This document shows, in pieces, positions 13,606 to 21,820 of a stretch of 24,512 bases of DNA. How positions within the stretch are numbered: position 1 is the first letter of the stretch; the number at the start of each line of letters is the position of its first letter. A program made the translations under genes and the position numbers. This DNA comes from JBNLBT01 sp050303435 (GTDB lineage: Bacteria; Pseudomonadota; Gammaproteobacteria; Xanthomonadales; Marinicellaceae), in NCBI GenBank assembly GCA_050303435.1, contig JBNLBT010000046.1:1-24512 (forward strand), given 5' to 3'. The notes under the pieces were generated by a model. It was not told the origin of the DNA. It saw only the letters and a program-made list of their open reading frames with translations, and ran no database searches.

Positions 13606-14577
13606 ATGGAATTGTTGTTTTTAGGCACGTCTTCCGGCACGCCGACCCGTCAGCGCAACGTCAGCGGGCTGGCGTTGATGCCCGCCCGGGGCAAGTCGTG
13701 GTGTCTGGTGGATTGCGGCGAAGGCACGCAACATCAACTGCTGCGCACGCCTTTGTCACTGAGCTCACTGCAAGCCGTGTGCATCACCCACGTGCACGGC
13801 GATCACTGTTTTGGTTTGCCGGGCTTGCTCTCCAGCGCCACCATGGGTGGACGAACGGCGCCTTTGTGGGTCATTGGACCTGCGCAATTGCAGGGCATGC
13901 TGCAGTGCGTGCTTGAGGTCAGCCAGGCCCGCTTCAGCTATCCACTGCACTTCATCGATGTGGAGCGGCTGTCCGATGCCGAGATTGATCTGCCGTTTTC
14001 AGTGCAGGCCGTGGCCTTGTCGCATCGCGTGCCCAGCCACGCCTATGTGTTCACGGAAAAACCCGGACACAGGCGCCTGGATGTGCGGGCGCTGGAATCG
14101 GCGCAGGTGCCCCAGGGACCCATCTGGGGTGAAATTCAGGCCGGACGCGATGTGACTTTGCAGGACGGCAGGGCCTTGCAGGCCAGCGATTTTTTATTAC
14201 CGCCTGCCGCGCCGCGCCGAGTGATTGTCGGCGGCGACAATGACACCCCGGCCTTGTTGCATGCGGTGGCGGACGGGGCTGATGTGCTGGTGCACGAAGC
14301 CACCTACACTGAAGCGGTGTCGGAAAAAATCGGCCCAACTCCGCAGCACAGCACGGCGGCCCGGGTGGCGCGGTTTGCCCAGCAGGCCGGCGTGAAAAAT
14401 CTGCTGTTGACGCATTTCAGTCCGCGCTATCAAAATGATTCCGCTGCGGCGCATTCAATCGATGACATTGCCGAGGAAGCCAGAACACATTACAGCGGCC
14501 GTTTATGGCTGGCTAATGACCTGGATCATTTTAAGCTGGATGCTTCAGCCGTTTTGCAGCCTTTGAATAAAGCATGA
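13606..14577 (+). CDS. rnz: Ribonuclease Z (tRNA 3' processing endonuclease)
   Basis: A 323-residue metallo-beta-lactamase-fold nuclease that removes 3' trailers from tRNA precursors. The start MELLFLGTSSGTPTRQRNVSG is characteristic of the ElaC/RNase Z short form. The zinc motif is H62-V-H64-G-D66-H67. Further ligands sit in ALSHRVPSHAY (which also marks the RNase Z exosite region), GGDND and LLTHFSPRY; HSTA is the conserved HST motif. Length is normal for the bacterial form, with the tRNA-binding exosite arm between the strands (residues about 150-185). It is the only clear housekeeping gene here. The ATG at 13606 has only a weak GAGAC site. Confidence 0.95.
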   Translation: MELLFLGTSSGTPTRQRNVSGLALMPARGKSWCLVDCGEGTQHQLLRTPLSLSSLQAVCITHVHGDHCFGLPGLLSSATMGGRTAPLWVIGPAQLQGMLQCVLEVSQARFSYPLHFIDVERLSDAEIDLPFSVQAVALSHRVPSHAYVFTEKPGHRRLDVRALESAQVPQGPIWGEIQAGRDVTLQDGRALQASDFLLPPAAPRRVIVGGDNDTPALLHAVADGADVLVHEATYTEAVSEKIGPTPQHSTAARVARFAQQAGVKNLLLTHFSPRYQNDSAAAHSIDDIAEEARTHYSGRLWLANDLDHFKLDASAVLQPLNKA

Positions 14578-14687
14578 ATGCCAATGGATGCAGGTGGAAT
14601 GATCCCAGGTTCTGTGCATCGTCAGTGCTCAGGGGGTGTCTGTTGATAGATTTTGGATGGACATGCCAGTGCCAGCGGTGAGCCCCT

Positions 14688-15089
14688 CTAGGCGGGTTCA
14701 AGCAGGTCCCAGAGGTTGCCACTGATGTCCCGAAAGACTGCAACCGTGCCGTAGTTTTCGGACTTGGGCTCGCGCACGAACTCCACGCCCCGGGATTGAT
14801 ACAGCGTGTAATCGCGCCAGAAATCATCGGTGTACAGGAAGAAAGCGACGCGACCGCCGGTCTGGTCTCCGATGCGGGCTTGCTGTTCCGGCGTGGCGGC
14901 CTGGGCGATGAGAATTCGGGATTCGCAAGCCCCAGGCGGCGAAACCACCACCCAACGTTTGTTTTCTTGAGCAAGAAAAATATCTTCGCGCAACTCGAAT
15001 CCCAGGACTGAGCAGTAAAATTCAAGCGCTTCGTCATAGTCGTGAACCACAATGGACACCAAGCCAAGGTGCTGACGTACTACGGTCAT
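14688..15089 (-). CDS. VOC family protein (lactoylglutathione lyase-like)
   Basis: A 133-residue VOC-fold protein: VSIVVHDYDEALEFYCSVLGFELREDI is the classic first unit, RWVVVSPPG a strand, GRVAFFLYTDDFWRDY the start of the second unit, and GTVAVFRDISGNLWDLLEP the standard ending with the final metal-ligand glutamate. It belongs to the bleomycin-resistance/dioxygenase branch; the substrate is unknown. Start: GAGG seven bases before the ATG at 15089. Codons further upstream in frame (to 15167) do not resemble the family. It converges on rnz, leaving about 110 bases that contain a 6-bp inverted repeat (GATGCA 14587-14592 / TGCATC 14615-14620) but no strong terminator. It is divergent from the next plus-strand gene. 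Confidence 0.88.
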   Translation of the reverse strand: MTVVRQHLGLVSIVVHDYDEALEFYCSVLGFELREDIFLAQENKRWVVVSPPGACESRILIAQAATPEQQARIGDQTGGRVAFFLYTDDFWRDYTLYQSRGVEFVREPKSENYGTVAVFRDISGNLWDLLEPA

Positions 15090-15280
15090 GTGTTGGCCTC
15101 GCAATTGAATGCCACAGTTATACCAGAAAACATCTATGGGTGGTGCAATGCAGGCGAATTGTCTCACGGCAAATCATTGCGCCGAAAGAATCGATCGAGG
15201 TCACACACGATGATGCCAATCGATGATGATTGAGTCTAAAATACATCCCTTGATGGTCCATGCAAGGCATCGGCGGTGCG

Positions 15281-15610
15281 ATGAAAAATAAACTTTTTTA
15301 TTACAATTCAGAAGTGCAGGTCCTGGCAGGGGATCACGTGTTGTACTCGCCTGTATTGTTCGGGAAAAAAAAGCGTGGGCGGGTGAGTTACATACCCCGC
15401 AAAACAGCCAGGGAGCTGGCGCAGGAAAAAAAGCAGGCCGATGACTGGATCATTGAATTCGATGACGGCACAGTCACCGGCTGGATCTATTCGCCCGAGG
15501 ATTTACAGCCTGCAAAGCGGCTCAAGTTCCTGAGCAGAAAAGACGATCAATACAGCGGTCCATCCAGTGATGATCTTGAGAAAGCCGAAGGGTCCGTGCC
15601 CAATGAATGA
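15281..15610 (+). CDS. Hypothetical protein, 109 residues
   Basis: A small soluble protein that I do not recognise. It looks like an SH3-like or Tudor-like beta barrel: VQVLAGDHVLYSPVLFGKKKRGRVSYIP is a strand-turn-strand pair with a lysine/arginine turn, then DWIIEFDDGTVTGWIYSPEDLQPAKRLKFLSR repeats the pattern. This resembles small immunity-type or chromatin-barrel-like proteins, an inference only. TAAAAT at 15237-15242 may be the -10. The ATG at 15281 is preferred to the ATG at 15260; neither has a clear ribosome site. Its stop overlaps the start of a small frame that in turn overlaps the GST gene. Confidence 0.65.
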   Translation: MKNKLFYYNSEVQVLAGDHVLYSPVLFGKKKRGRVSYIPRKTARELAQEKKQADDWIIEFDDGTVTGWIYSPEDLQPAKRLKFLSRKDDQYSGPSSDDLEKAEGSVPNE

Positions 15611-15782
15611 GTGGCTCCCAACGAGCAAAGACAACCCTCAAGGCACCGCACATTTTGATGCATGGATTTTGCCGCCGCAGGCAGTTCAGGGCGGTGCGTG
15701 GCGCGCATGGGTGCGGTCTGTGCACAGCATCAATTCTGAGGTCCGTCGCGGGCAATCATTCAAACCGGGAGACAGCCAATGA
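15603..15782 (+). CDS. Small overlapping open frame, 59 residues, doubtful
   Basis: The ATG at 15603 overlaps the end of the previous gene (ATGAATGA, stop at 15608-15610), and its own TGA overlaps the GST start as ATGA at 15779-15782. Such a pair of start/stop overlaps is typical of translationally coupled operons and is the main evidence. The product (MNEWLPTSKDNPQGTAHFDA, then tryptophan- and arginine-rich) resembles nothing I know and has no signal peptide. It may be a real coupling frame or chance. Confidence 0.35.
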   Translation: MNEWLPTSKDNPQGTAHFDAWILPPQAVQGGAWRAWVRSVHSINSEVRRGQSFKPGDSQ

Positions 15783-16387
15783 TACAAATCCATGGGGACA
15801 TGTTGTCCGGCAATTGCTACAAGATTGCCTTGTTGTGTGCTTTGCTGGACATTGAATATGCCTGGCATCACGTCGATATTTTGCACGGCGGCGCGCGTTC
15901 AGCTGAATTCAGCCGCCTGAATCCAAACCAGAAGGTGCCTCTGCTGGTGCTGGATGACGGCGAATGCCTGTGGGAATCGAACGCCATTTTAAATTACCTG
16001 GCCGAAGGCACGGACTATGTGCCGTCCTCCCGACTGCAAAAAGCCCGTGTGTTGCAATGGCAATTTTTTGAGCAATACAGTCACGAGCCGTACATCGCCG
16101 TGGCGCGCTTCATCCAGTTGTTTCTCGGACTGCCTGTCGAACGCCGCGCAGAATATGAATCAAAACAGGCGGGCGGGCACAAGGCCTTGGCCGTGATGGA
16201 ACAACACCTGGGCAAGAATGCGTATTTTGTCGCGGATCGTGCAACCATTGCGGATGTCAGCCTGTTTGCCTACACCCACGTCGCCCACGAGGGCGGCTTT
16301 GATACGGCGCCGTATCCGTGCATCCAGGCATGGATCGCACGGATCCAGGCGTTGCCCGGATTCATTCCGATGCAGCGCGGCGCCTGA
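15779..16387 (+). CDS. Glutathione S-transferase family protein
   Basis: A 202-residue cytoplasmic GST. The N-terminal thioredoxin-like domain (residues 1-78) starts IHGDMLSGNCYKIALLCALL, where the serine/asparagine after the first strand occupy the glutathione-activating site, and includes NPNQKVPLLVLDDG with the cis-proline and W-ESNAIL, the glutathione-binding ES motif. The alpha-helical C-terminal domain follows, with the conserved N-capping/hydrophobic staple motif in FVADRATIADVSLFAYTHVA. Such enzymes conjugate glutathione to electrophiles or reduce organic peroxides; the substrate is unknown. A GGGAGA site lies about five bases before the ATG. It lies at the end of a tight trio with the two small frames upstream, so it is probably co-transcribed with them. 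Confidence 0.92.
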   Translation: MIQIHGDMLSGNCYKIALLCALLDIEYAWHHVDILHGGARSAEFSRLNPNQKVPLLVLDDGECLWESNAILNYLAEGTDYVPSSRLQKARVLQWQFFEQYSHEPYIAVARFIQLFLGLPVERRAEYESKQAGGHKALAVMEQHLGKNAYFVADRATIADVSLFAYTHVAHEGGFDTAPYPCIQAWIARIQALPGFIPMQRGA

Positions 16388-16605
16388 CAGCGGACAGCGG
16401 CCGCGAAAAGTTCAGTCTGGTCTCCAGGTATGGCCTATAAACGGTGTGCCCGCCCCACGCGCACAACAGCCAGAGCGTATTCACAATAAACGCTGCATTC
16501 ATGGCGCACAGATGGGTGTCATGTTCCGCGCTTTGAATGCAATTAAATGTGTGTTTTCTTTGCCCCGGTCGTTATCAGAACAATGCATTATTTTCAGGAG
16601 GCGTG

Positions 16606-17694
16606 GTGAGAACAGTCCTATGTTTGTGTGCCCTTATTTGGGCTGCGGCGGTTTCGGCGGCCGACTTTTGTGTCACCGGCACCACAGCTCTGGCCAATGC
16701 CCTGAACGCAGCGGATGACAACGGTGAGGACGACATCATTCGGCTGGCGGTCGGGATTTACCCGGTGCCGGTGGGCGGATTTAAATACAACGACGACGGC
16801 GTGTTTGATCTGCAGATCAGCGGCGGCTGGGAAATGTTCTTTGGTGATCCCTGCGGCATCCGTTTGGGCGGCGATGCTTTTGACACGGTGCTGGATGGTT
16901 TGGGTGCCGAGCGCATTCTGGAATTGCGTCTGAGCGCCAACGCCGATGTGAAAATCGACCATGTGCTGTTTACCGACGGTTTTGTGGCCGGGGACAATGC
17001 ACGCGGCGGAGCGATTGACTTCAACACCGCCAACAACTATTCAGGTGAAGTGCTCATTGAGAGCAACGCATTCATCAACAACTACGGCACCTTTGCCAGC
17101 GCTTTCAGCATTGCTTCAATCGGTCACCTGGTGGTGCGCAACAATTTGTTTTACGCCAACGAAGCCGGGCAGTTTCCCACCGTTTCGATCTTGATGAACG
17201 CTGGAGAAGGGGTGCATTTCACCAACAACACCGTCTACGGCAACACCACCGAATCGCCGCTGCACCTGTTGTCGGGCGTGTCCATTAACATCGGCAACCC
17301 GGCCCAGGCTTTCGTCGGCAACAATATCCTGTGGGGCAATGAAGGCGGCGACATCCGCGTCATCGGCTCAGGACACCGTTACCTGAGTCACAACGTGGTG
17401 GACGTGATCGACGGGTTCTTTGACGAGGAGGTCAACACCATCCACGTTGCGCCGCAGTTTGAAAACGGGCCGCTCAATTTCACGCCGGCGCGGCGCACGC
17501 CGATGGTGGATGCGGGCACCCGCCCGCCCGGCATTTTGCCGTTCCCCACGCCCTTTGATCTGGCCTGGTCTCCCGGCGATTTCGATTACGCGGGCGTTGC
17601 GCGCGAACAAATGCAGGGCATTGACATCGGTGCGCGAGAATCGGGACATGAAAAACCGATTTTTTATCACGGCTTTGAAGCGCCGTCCTTTTGA
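16606..17694 (+). CDS. Secreted parallel beta-helix protein with C-terminal PIFYHGFE tail
   Basis: A 362-residue exported protein. From the GTG at 16606 (AGGAG ends six bases upstream) residues 1-19 are a signal peptide (VLCLCALIWAAAVSA). After CVTGTTALANALNAADDNGEDDIIRLAVGIYPV come repeated short strands rich in N and G (VLIESNAFINN, LVVRNNLFYANE, VHFTNNTVYGN, AFVGNNILWGNEGG), the repeat pattern of right-handed parallel beta-helix (choice-of-anchor Q/pectate-lyase-like) proteins. It continues with FxNGPLNFTPARRTPMVDAG and DYAGVAREQMQGIDIGARE, the standard closing segment of this family. The C-terminus reads KPIFYHGFEAPSF; PIF-x-HGFE matches the tail of the protein at 1135-1896. There are no catalytic aspartates typical of pectate lyases, so a surface or binding role is likely. 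Confidence 0.82.
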   Translation: MRTVLCLCALIWAAAVSAADFCVTGTTALANALNAADDNGEDDIIRLAVGIYPVPVGGFKYNDDGVFDLQISGGWEMFFGDPCGIRLGGDAFDTVLDGLGAERILELRLSANADVKIDHVLFTDGFVAGDNARGGAIDFNTANNYSGEVLIESNAFINNYGTFASAFSIASIGHLVVRNNLFYANEAGQFPTVSILMNAGEGVHFTNNTVYGNTTESPLHLLSGVSINIGNPAQAFVGNNILWGNEGGDIRVIGSGHRYLSHNVVDVIDGFFDEEVNTIHVAPQFENGPLNFTPARRTPMVDAGTRPPGILPFPTPFDLAWSPGDFDYAGVAREQMQGIDIGARESGHEKPIFYHGFEAPSF

Positions 17695-17766
17695 TGTGCT
17701 GAGCGCATGTGCAGTCGATCCCGTGTTGGAGGGTTTATTAAACCTGTGCCTTGATCGGATACACTG

Positions 17767-17807
17767 ATCGCCGCGATTTCGGGGGCAGGCCCCAGCGCCG
17801 CGGCGAT
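17767..17807. terminator. Nested GC-rich hairpin after the beta-helix gene
   Basis: ATCGCCGCG at 17767-17775 pairs exactly with CGCGGCGAT at 17799-17807, and the loop contains its own GGGG/CCCC pairing (17781-17793). TTTGAATTTT follows within a few bases. It lies 72 bases after the beta-helix stop and 150 bases before the AraC gene. A transcription terminator is the simplest reading, but the T run is interrupted. Confidence 0.4.
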
Positions 17808-17851
17808 GTGTTTGAATTTTCACAATGGTTTCAACCCGCATGCAACCCGGC

Positions 17852-17881
17852 TTGAAATCACAAAAGGAATTGAATTACACT
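17852..17881 (+). promoter_or_regulatory. Sigma70-like promoter for the AraC-type gene
   Basis: TTGAAA at 17852-17857 and TACACT at 17876-17881 are 18 bases apart. Transcription would start near 17888, giving a leader of about 70 bases to the ATG at 17957. Confidence 0.4.
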
Positions 17882-17956
17882 GGGTCGAAATGTTCGGGGG
17901 TTCACAGCTGAACCCGGTCTCGCCTCTCTTTGTTGCACACAAAATGAATTTCGCAC

Positions 17957-19111
17957 ATGCTCTTTTCCTGGTTTGAACTGTTGCTGCTGGTGGCCGTTGT
18001 GCAAGGCACCATCACCGGTGTGTTGCTGATGAAAGCCGGTCGTTCAGGCCTGCAAAACCGCTTGCTCGGGCTGATGCTGCTGTGTTTCACCGCGCTGTGC
18101 AGCAAAATGGCGATGTACTCAATGGGATTGGACAATGTGTACCCATGGCTGCAACACATGCCCTTGGCCTTTGAAACCGCCATTCCCCCACTGGCTTATC
18201 TGTATTGCCTGTCGCTCACCCAATCCGGGTTCAAACTGACCAAAGCACAGGCGCTGCATTTCCTGCCGTTTGCATTTTTCATGCTGCACGCGATCGGCGT
18301 CTATGCGCACGTGCTGCTGGCGCACAGCGGGCCGGCAAAAGACGCCGTGCGTGTGGCATATCATCTGCTCGCGGTGAAAGAAATCGAGGATTATTGGACG
18401 GCGCTGTCGATCGGTGTTTATCTCGGTTTGAGCGCTGTGCTGCTGAAAAATTATCGCAATGAAGTCAACAACTTCACATCCGACAACGGCCACGCGGTCT
18501 TCACCTGGCTCAGAAGCATCCAGGTCCTGATGGGCATACTGCTGGCATTTCTTGTGCTCAACATGGTCATGGACAAAACGGTTTTGCAGCAGGCTGAAAC
18601 CCGAGTTCACTGGAAAATCTATTTTCTCTATCTGGCGGCCGTGTTGTATTACCTGGGATTCAAAGCGCACACCACCCCCGTGGAGATGGCGGGCCAGGCG
18701 CGGCCGGCGCGACGTGGACACGCGGCCAACAACGACGCCCTGCCCGCGGACAAAGCCCAGGCGTTGGCGGCGCGCATTGCGAAAAAAATCGAACAGGAAG
18801 CGCTGTATCTGAATCCCACCTTCAGCATCCGGGAATTGTCCGAAATACTGCAGGTCAATCAAAGCACCGTGTCGCAGGTCATCAACCGCTGCCTGGGCGT
18901 TTCCTTTCGCGACCTGATCAATCAACACCGCATTGACCGGGCAAAAAAACAGCTGCTGCTCAACCAGGGCACCCACCTCTCCGTGCTTGCGCAGGCATTG
19001 GAATGCGGGTTCAACTCCGAAGCCAGCTTTTACCGGGTGTTCAAAAAACACACCGGCCAATCGCCCACCCAGTACATCAAGTCTGCAAAAATAAACAGCG
19101 CCGCGAAATAA
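17957..19111 (+). CDS. Membrane-anchored AraC-family transcriptional regulator
   Basis: A 384-residue regulator. Residues 1-240 hold seven hydrophobic helices (starting LFSWFELLLLVAVVQGTIT and ending KIYFLYLAAVLYYLGF), so the N-terminal half sits in the inner membrane. Residues about 285-380 are an AraC-type double helix-turn-helix: FSIRELSEILQVNQSTVSQVINRCLGVSFRDLINQHRI, then LSVLAQALECGFNSEASFYRVFKKHTGQSPTQYI, the very conserved second motif. This architecture is known in bacterial proteins annotated as AraC regulators with a 7TM-like sensor; the input signal is undefined. A basic linker (ARPARRGHA) joins the halves. The amidohydrolase gene starts 120 bases downstream on the same strand and is its most likely target or partner. 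There is no strong ribosome site before the ATG. Confidence 0.88.
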   Translation: MLFSWFELLLLVAVVQGTITGVLLMKAGRSGLQNRLLGLMLLCFTALCSKMAMYSMGLDNVYPWLQHMPLAFETAIPPLAYLYCLSLTQSGFKLTKAQALHFLPFAFFMLHAIGVYAHVLLAHSGPAKDAVRVAYHLLAVKEIEDYWTALSIGVYLGLSAVLLKNYRNEVNNFTSDNGHAVFTWLRSIQVLMGILLAFLVLNMVMDKTVLQQAETRVHWKIYFLYLAAVLYYLGFKAHTTPVEMAGQARPARRGHAANNDALPADKAQALAARIAKKIEQEALYLNPTFSIRELSEILQVNQSTVSQVINRCLGVSFRDLINQHRIDRAKKQLLLNQGTHLSVLAQALECGFNSEASFYRVFKKHTGQSPTQYIKSAKINSAAK

Positions 19112-19182
19112 TCACTCTTATTTCATCAATTGAGAAGTCGCGCCGTCGGGTTTTCACTACCATTCGTCTCTCAAGTTAACGT

Positions 19183-19204
19183 CCACCGAGTGTCGTCACG
19201 GTGG
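19183..19204. promoter_or_regulatory. Small inverted repeat upstream of the amidohydrolase gene
   Basis: CCACCG at 19183-19188 pairs with CGGTGG at 19199-19204 across ten bases, 27 bases before the amidohydrolase ATG. It could be an operator for the neighbouring AraC-type regulator or a weak terminator of that gene; there is no T run. Confidence 0.3.
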
Positions 19205-19231
19205 GTTCATTAAATTCATGATGGACGGACC

Positions 19232-20644
19232 ATGAACTATTTTTTGAAATCATTGGGTGCTGCGCTGCTTTTGGCGGTTTGCGCACTGGGTTTGCACAGG
19301 TGCAATTCAGTCGCCACGGTCGATCATCGGCCGTATCGACAAACGGCCACGGATCTGTTGATCACCGACATCCATGTCCTCAGCGCCGATGGGCAGCGCT
19401 TCCTGCCGCAGCACAACATCCTGTTGCGCAACGGACAAATCAGCGCCATCAGCGCCAACGCCATTGCATCGCCCGGCGCGCGGGTCATCGACGGGCGCGG
19501 CAAGTACGCGATGCCGGGTTTGATCGATTCACATGTTCACCTGCAGGACAGTGAAAACGATCTGTTGGTGTATCTGGCGCATGGCATCACGCATGTGCGG
19601 GAAATGTCAGGCTCCGACCGGCACCTGGCGTGGCAGCGCGCGATTGAAAAAGGTCGGCCCGGCCCGTCGATTGAGGTGTCGTCGGAAAAAATTTCCAGCA
19701 AATCGGGTCTGTGGGGATACATCAATGAACTGTTCTGGACCCGCATCAATATTTCAAGTTCAAAGCAGGCCACGGCGTTGGCCGAAAGACTCAAAGCCAC
19801 CGGTTTTGCCAACGCCAAAATCAGTTCGGACATCTCTCGAGACATGTATTTCGAAATCAGCCGGGCCGCCCGGCAGCAACAACTGCGCGTGGTTGGACAC
19901 ATTCCAGAGGCCATCGATTTTGCTGAATTCATCCGGCATGGACAGCGTGAAATCGCGCACATCGAAGAGCTGGTTAAGCTGCTGAACAAAGAATTTGGCT
20001 ATTTCACGGCGGACAACGGTGATGCCTTTCTGGCGCATGTGAACGCACGCATGAACGAGGTGGCAGCGGCCTTGCGGGCGCATCGGGTGGCTGTGGGCAC
20101 GACCTTCTGGTACATGCAAAGCATCCCGCGGCAGGTCAGTGACTTGCCGGCGCTGCTGGCCGAGTTGGATTTGTCTTTCACGCAGCCAGACAGGGTCGCG
20201 GAGTGGTTGCCCGATGAAAACGTTTTTGCCAATGGGCACGCGCATTTGCAGGACTGGTGGCTGATTTTTGCGCAAGCCAACGCCGCGGTGCTCAAGGCAT
20301 TGCATGCCCACGGCGTGACGCTGCTGGCCGGCACCGATGCCATGACCTCATTGGTCGTGCCGGGGCTTTCAATGCATTTGGAGCTGGAAAGCCTGGTGGC
20401 CGCCGGCATGCGCCCGGCCCAGGCGATCCTCAGCGCGACCGCGGTGCCCGCGGCGTGGATGGGCGTGCACACGGGCACAATGGCCCCAGGTTATCAGGCG
20501 GATCTGCTGATACTCAACAGCAATCCATTGCAGGACATCACAGCCACCAGGGACATCTTTGCCGTCATCAACAACGGGCGCTTGCATCCCAGGGCGCGGC
20601 TGGATGAGATGCTGGAGCGGGTGCGCCAGGCGCATGCTGAATAG
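19232..20644 (+). CDS. Amidohydrolase family protein (imidazolonepropionase/prolidase-like)
   Basis: A 470-residue metal-dependent hydrolase of the TIM-barrel amidohydrolase superfamily. The N-terminal hydrophobic stretch (residues 6-20, LLLAVCALG) is a signal peptide or membrane anchor, so it acts in the periplasm. Metal-site residues appear in order: H101-V-H103 in GLIDSHVHL, K196 in NAKISSD (the position of the bridging carboxylated lysine), H223 in VVGHIPEA, H243 in IAHIEEL and D369 in LLAGTDAM. The closing GTMAPGYQADLLILNSNPLQDI is the typical end of the family's beta-sandwich. The whole set suggests an active binuclear enzyme of the Xaa-Pro dipeptidase/imidazolonepropionase branch; the substrate is unknown. 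It sits downstream of the AraC-type gene on the same strand. Confidence 0.88.
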   Translation: MNYFLKSLGAALLLAVCALGLHRCNSVATVDHRPYRQTATDLLITDIHVLSADGQRFLPQHNILLRNGQISAISANAIASPGARVIDGRGKYAMPGLIDSHVHLQDSENDLLVYLAHGITHVREMSGSDRHLAWQRAIEKGRPGPSIEVSSEKISSKSGLWGYINELFWTRINISSSKQATALAERLKATGFANAKISSDISRDMYFEISRAARQQQLRVVGHIPEAIDFAEFIRHGQREIAHIEELVKLLNKEFGYFTADNGDAFLAHVNARMNEVAAALRAHRVAVGTTFWYMQSIPRQVSDLPALLAELDLSFTQPDRVAEWLPDENVFANGHAHLQDWWLIFAQANAAVLKALHAHGVTLLAGTDAMTSLVVPGLSMHLELESLVAAGMRPAQAILSATAVPAAWMGVHTGTMAPGYQADLLILNSNPLQDITATRDIFAVINNGRLHPRARLDEMLERVRQAHAE

Positions 20645-20704
20645 AGTGGATGCGAGTCAAGGCGGAATCGAATGCCTGCGGATTGAACTCGAAACGCGTT
20701 CCCA

Positions 20705-21703
20705 TCAGGCCGTTTGGATTCTCTGCTGACGGTACATGGATGGGGTGGTGCGCAGTCTTTGTTTGAACAGACGGCGGAACACACCGTCGTCGGAATAGCC
20801 CAGCGAGTAGGCGATGTCCTTGACCGATTGTTGCGTGGTCACCAGCAAAGTGCACGCGTGGCTGATGCGCACGCCGTCGATGAAGGCTTTAGGTGTTTGC
20901 TGGGTGAGCTGTTTGATCTTGCGGTTCAGGCTGCGTTCCGAGACGGCCATGGTGCGGGCCAGATCCTGCACGCTGAGTGGGCGGTAGTGGGCTTTGCGAA
21001 TGGCGTATTCGGCTTTCATCAGGAACGGGTTCTTGACGCTCTGATAGCCTTCGGGGATGTACAAATTCTGTGATTTTGGCACCGCGTCGACGACGGAAAA
21101 ATCGGCCACCACCTGCGCCGCGTGTTGGCCGGCAAGTTTGTGAATGATGCGCAGCGTGATGTTGACCCAGGACAGCGGACCGCCGGCGCTGATGACGCCG
21201 CCGTCGTCGATCAGTTCACTGGCCCATTGAGACCGGGCTTTGGGAAAGCGCTGGCGCAGTTCATCGTCCAGCCACCAGGTGGTGGTGCAGCGGCGTCCAT
21301 TCAGCACGCCCGCTTCACCGAGCGCGAACACCCCGCTGCAGGAGCCGCACAACAGCGCGCCCTGGCGGTGTTGTTTGCGCAACCACGCGCGCGTGTTCTC
21401 ATCGGTGATGCGCGCCGGTGGACGGCCTTCGCTGTTGGGAATGAAACCGGGCACCAGCACGGCGTCGCAGCGCGCAATGGCGCCCAGCTCCGAGTCGACC
21501 GGCAGGCTTTGACCGTGGCCATCGGTGATCGGCCGGCCGTCGTGGCTGGCCAGAATCACCGTGGGTTTCCAGTCCACCGCTGTGGCCGCGCTTGGGGCGG
21601 ATTTGTGCACGAAATGCATACCGCTCAGGGCCAGCACGTCTTTGCTGCCCAGCACGCCGGAAGGCAGGGCGTTGTTCAGGCACAGGATGACAACGGTGCT
21701 CAT
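20705..21703 (-). CDS. GlxA-type regulator: DJ-1/PfpI domain plus AraC-type HTH
   Basis: A 332-residue cytoplasmic regulator. Residues 1-195 are a DJ-1/PfpI-like (class I glutamine amidotransferase-like) domain: DAVLVPGF, then G120-S-C122-S-G124 at the nucleophile-elbow position, TTTWW, and ISAGGPLSWVNITLRIIHKLAG. Residues about 228-330 are an AraC double HTH (LSVQDLARTMAVSERSLNRKIKQLTQQTPKAFIDGVRI, VKDIAYSLGYSDDGVFRRLFKQRLRTTPSMYR). The family is known as GlxA; members control quaternary-amine, arginine or stress genes, with the DJ-1 part sensing an unknown ligand. Start: GAGG at 21711-21714, read on the minus strand, lies before the ATG. It is divergent from the ABM-domain gene, a usual sign of local control. 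The stop is 60 bases from the converging amidohydrolase stop. Confidence 0.92.
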   Translation of the reverse strand: MSTVVILCLNNALPSGVLGSKDVLALSGMHFVHKSAPSAATAVDWKPTVILASHDGRPITDGHGQSLPVDSELGAIARCDAVLVPGFIPNSEGRPPARITDENTRAWLRKQHRQGALLCGSCSGVFALGEAGVLNGRRCTTTWWLDDELRQRFPKARSQWASELIDDGGVISAGGPLSWVNITLRIIHKLAGQHAAQVVADFSVVDAVPKSQNLYIPEGYQSVKNPFLMKAEYAIRKAHYRPLSVQDLARTMAVSERSLNRKIKQLTQQTPKAFIDGVRISHACTLLVTTQQSVKDIAYSLGYSDDGVFRRLFKQRLRTTPSMYRQQRIQTA

Positions 21704-21723
21704 GGATGGGCCTCACGCGGTAT

Positions 21724-21758
21724 TGGCAAATATTGCATGTATGGTGTCATTTTTGCCA
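21724..21758. promoter_or_regulatory. Inverted repeat in the GlxA/ABM divergent promoter region
   Basis: TGGCAAA at 21724-21730 is exactly complementary to TTTGCCA at 21752-21758, arm centres 28 bp apart. The 117-base gap between the divergent genes holds it, together with a TAGAAT hexamer at 21784-21789 that could serve as the -10 of the ABM gene. A binding site for the GlxA-type regulator is the natural guess; no known consensus was matched. Confidence 0.4.
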
Positions 21759-21820
21759 CTGCAGGTCAAGTCCTGCGCGCGCATAGAATGAGCGCTCCAA
21801 GACACACTGAGGTGACCGAC

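Noticed and set aside
522..16387. Run of small same-strand genes (GNAT, VOC, GST, macro, DUF2200, CPBP) resembling an integron cassette array
   Set aside because: No attC-like sites with paired GTTRRRY/RYYYAAC ends were seen between genes, no integrase is present, many genes have their own promoters, and a housekeeping gene (rnz) sits among them.
18119..19060. Long minus-strand open frame opposite the AraC-type gene
   Set aside because: It mirrors a well-supported gene; no ribosome site or family likeness on the minus strand.
21122..21820. Extension of the ABM frame upstream to 21122, opposite the GlxA-type gene
   Set aside because: The upstream part is antisense to a clear DJ-1/AraC gene; the signal peptide and GAGGTG site place the start at 21821.
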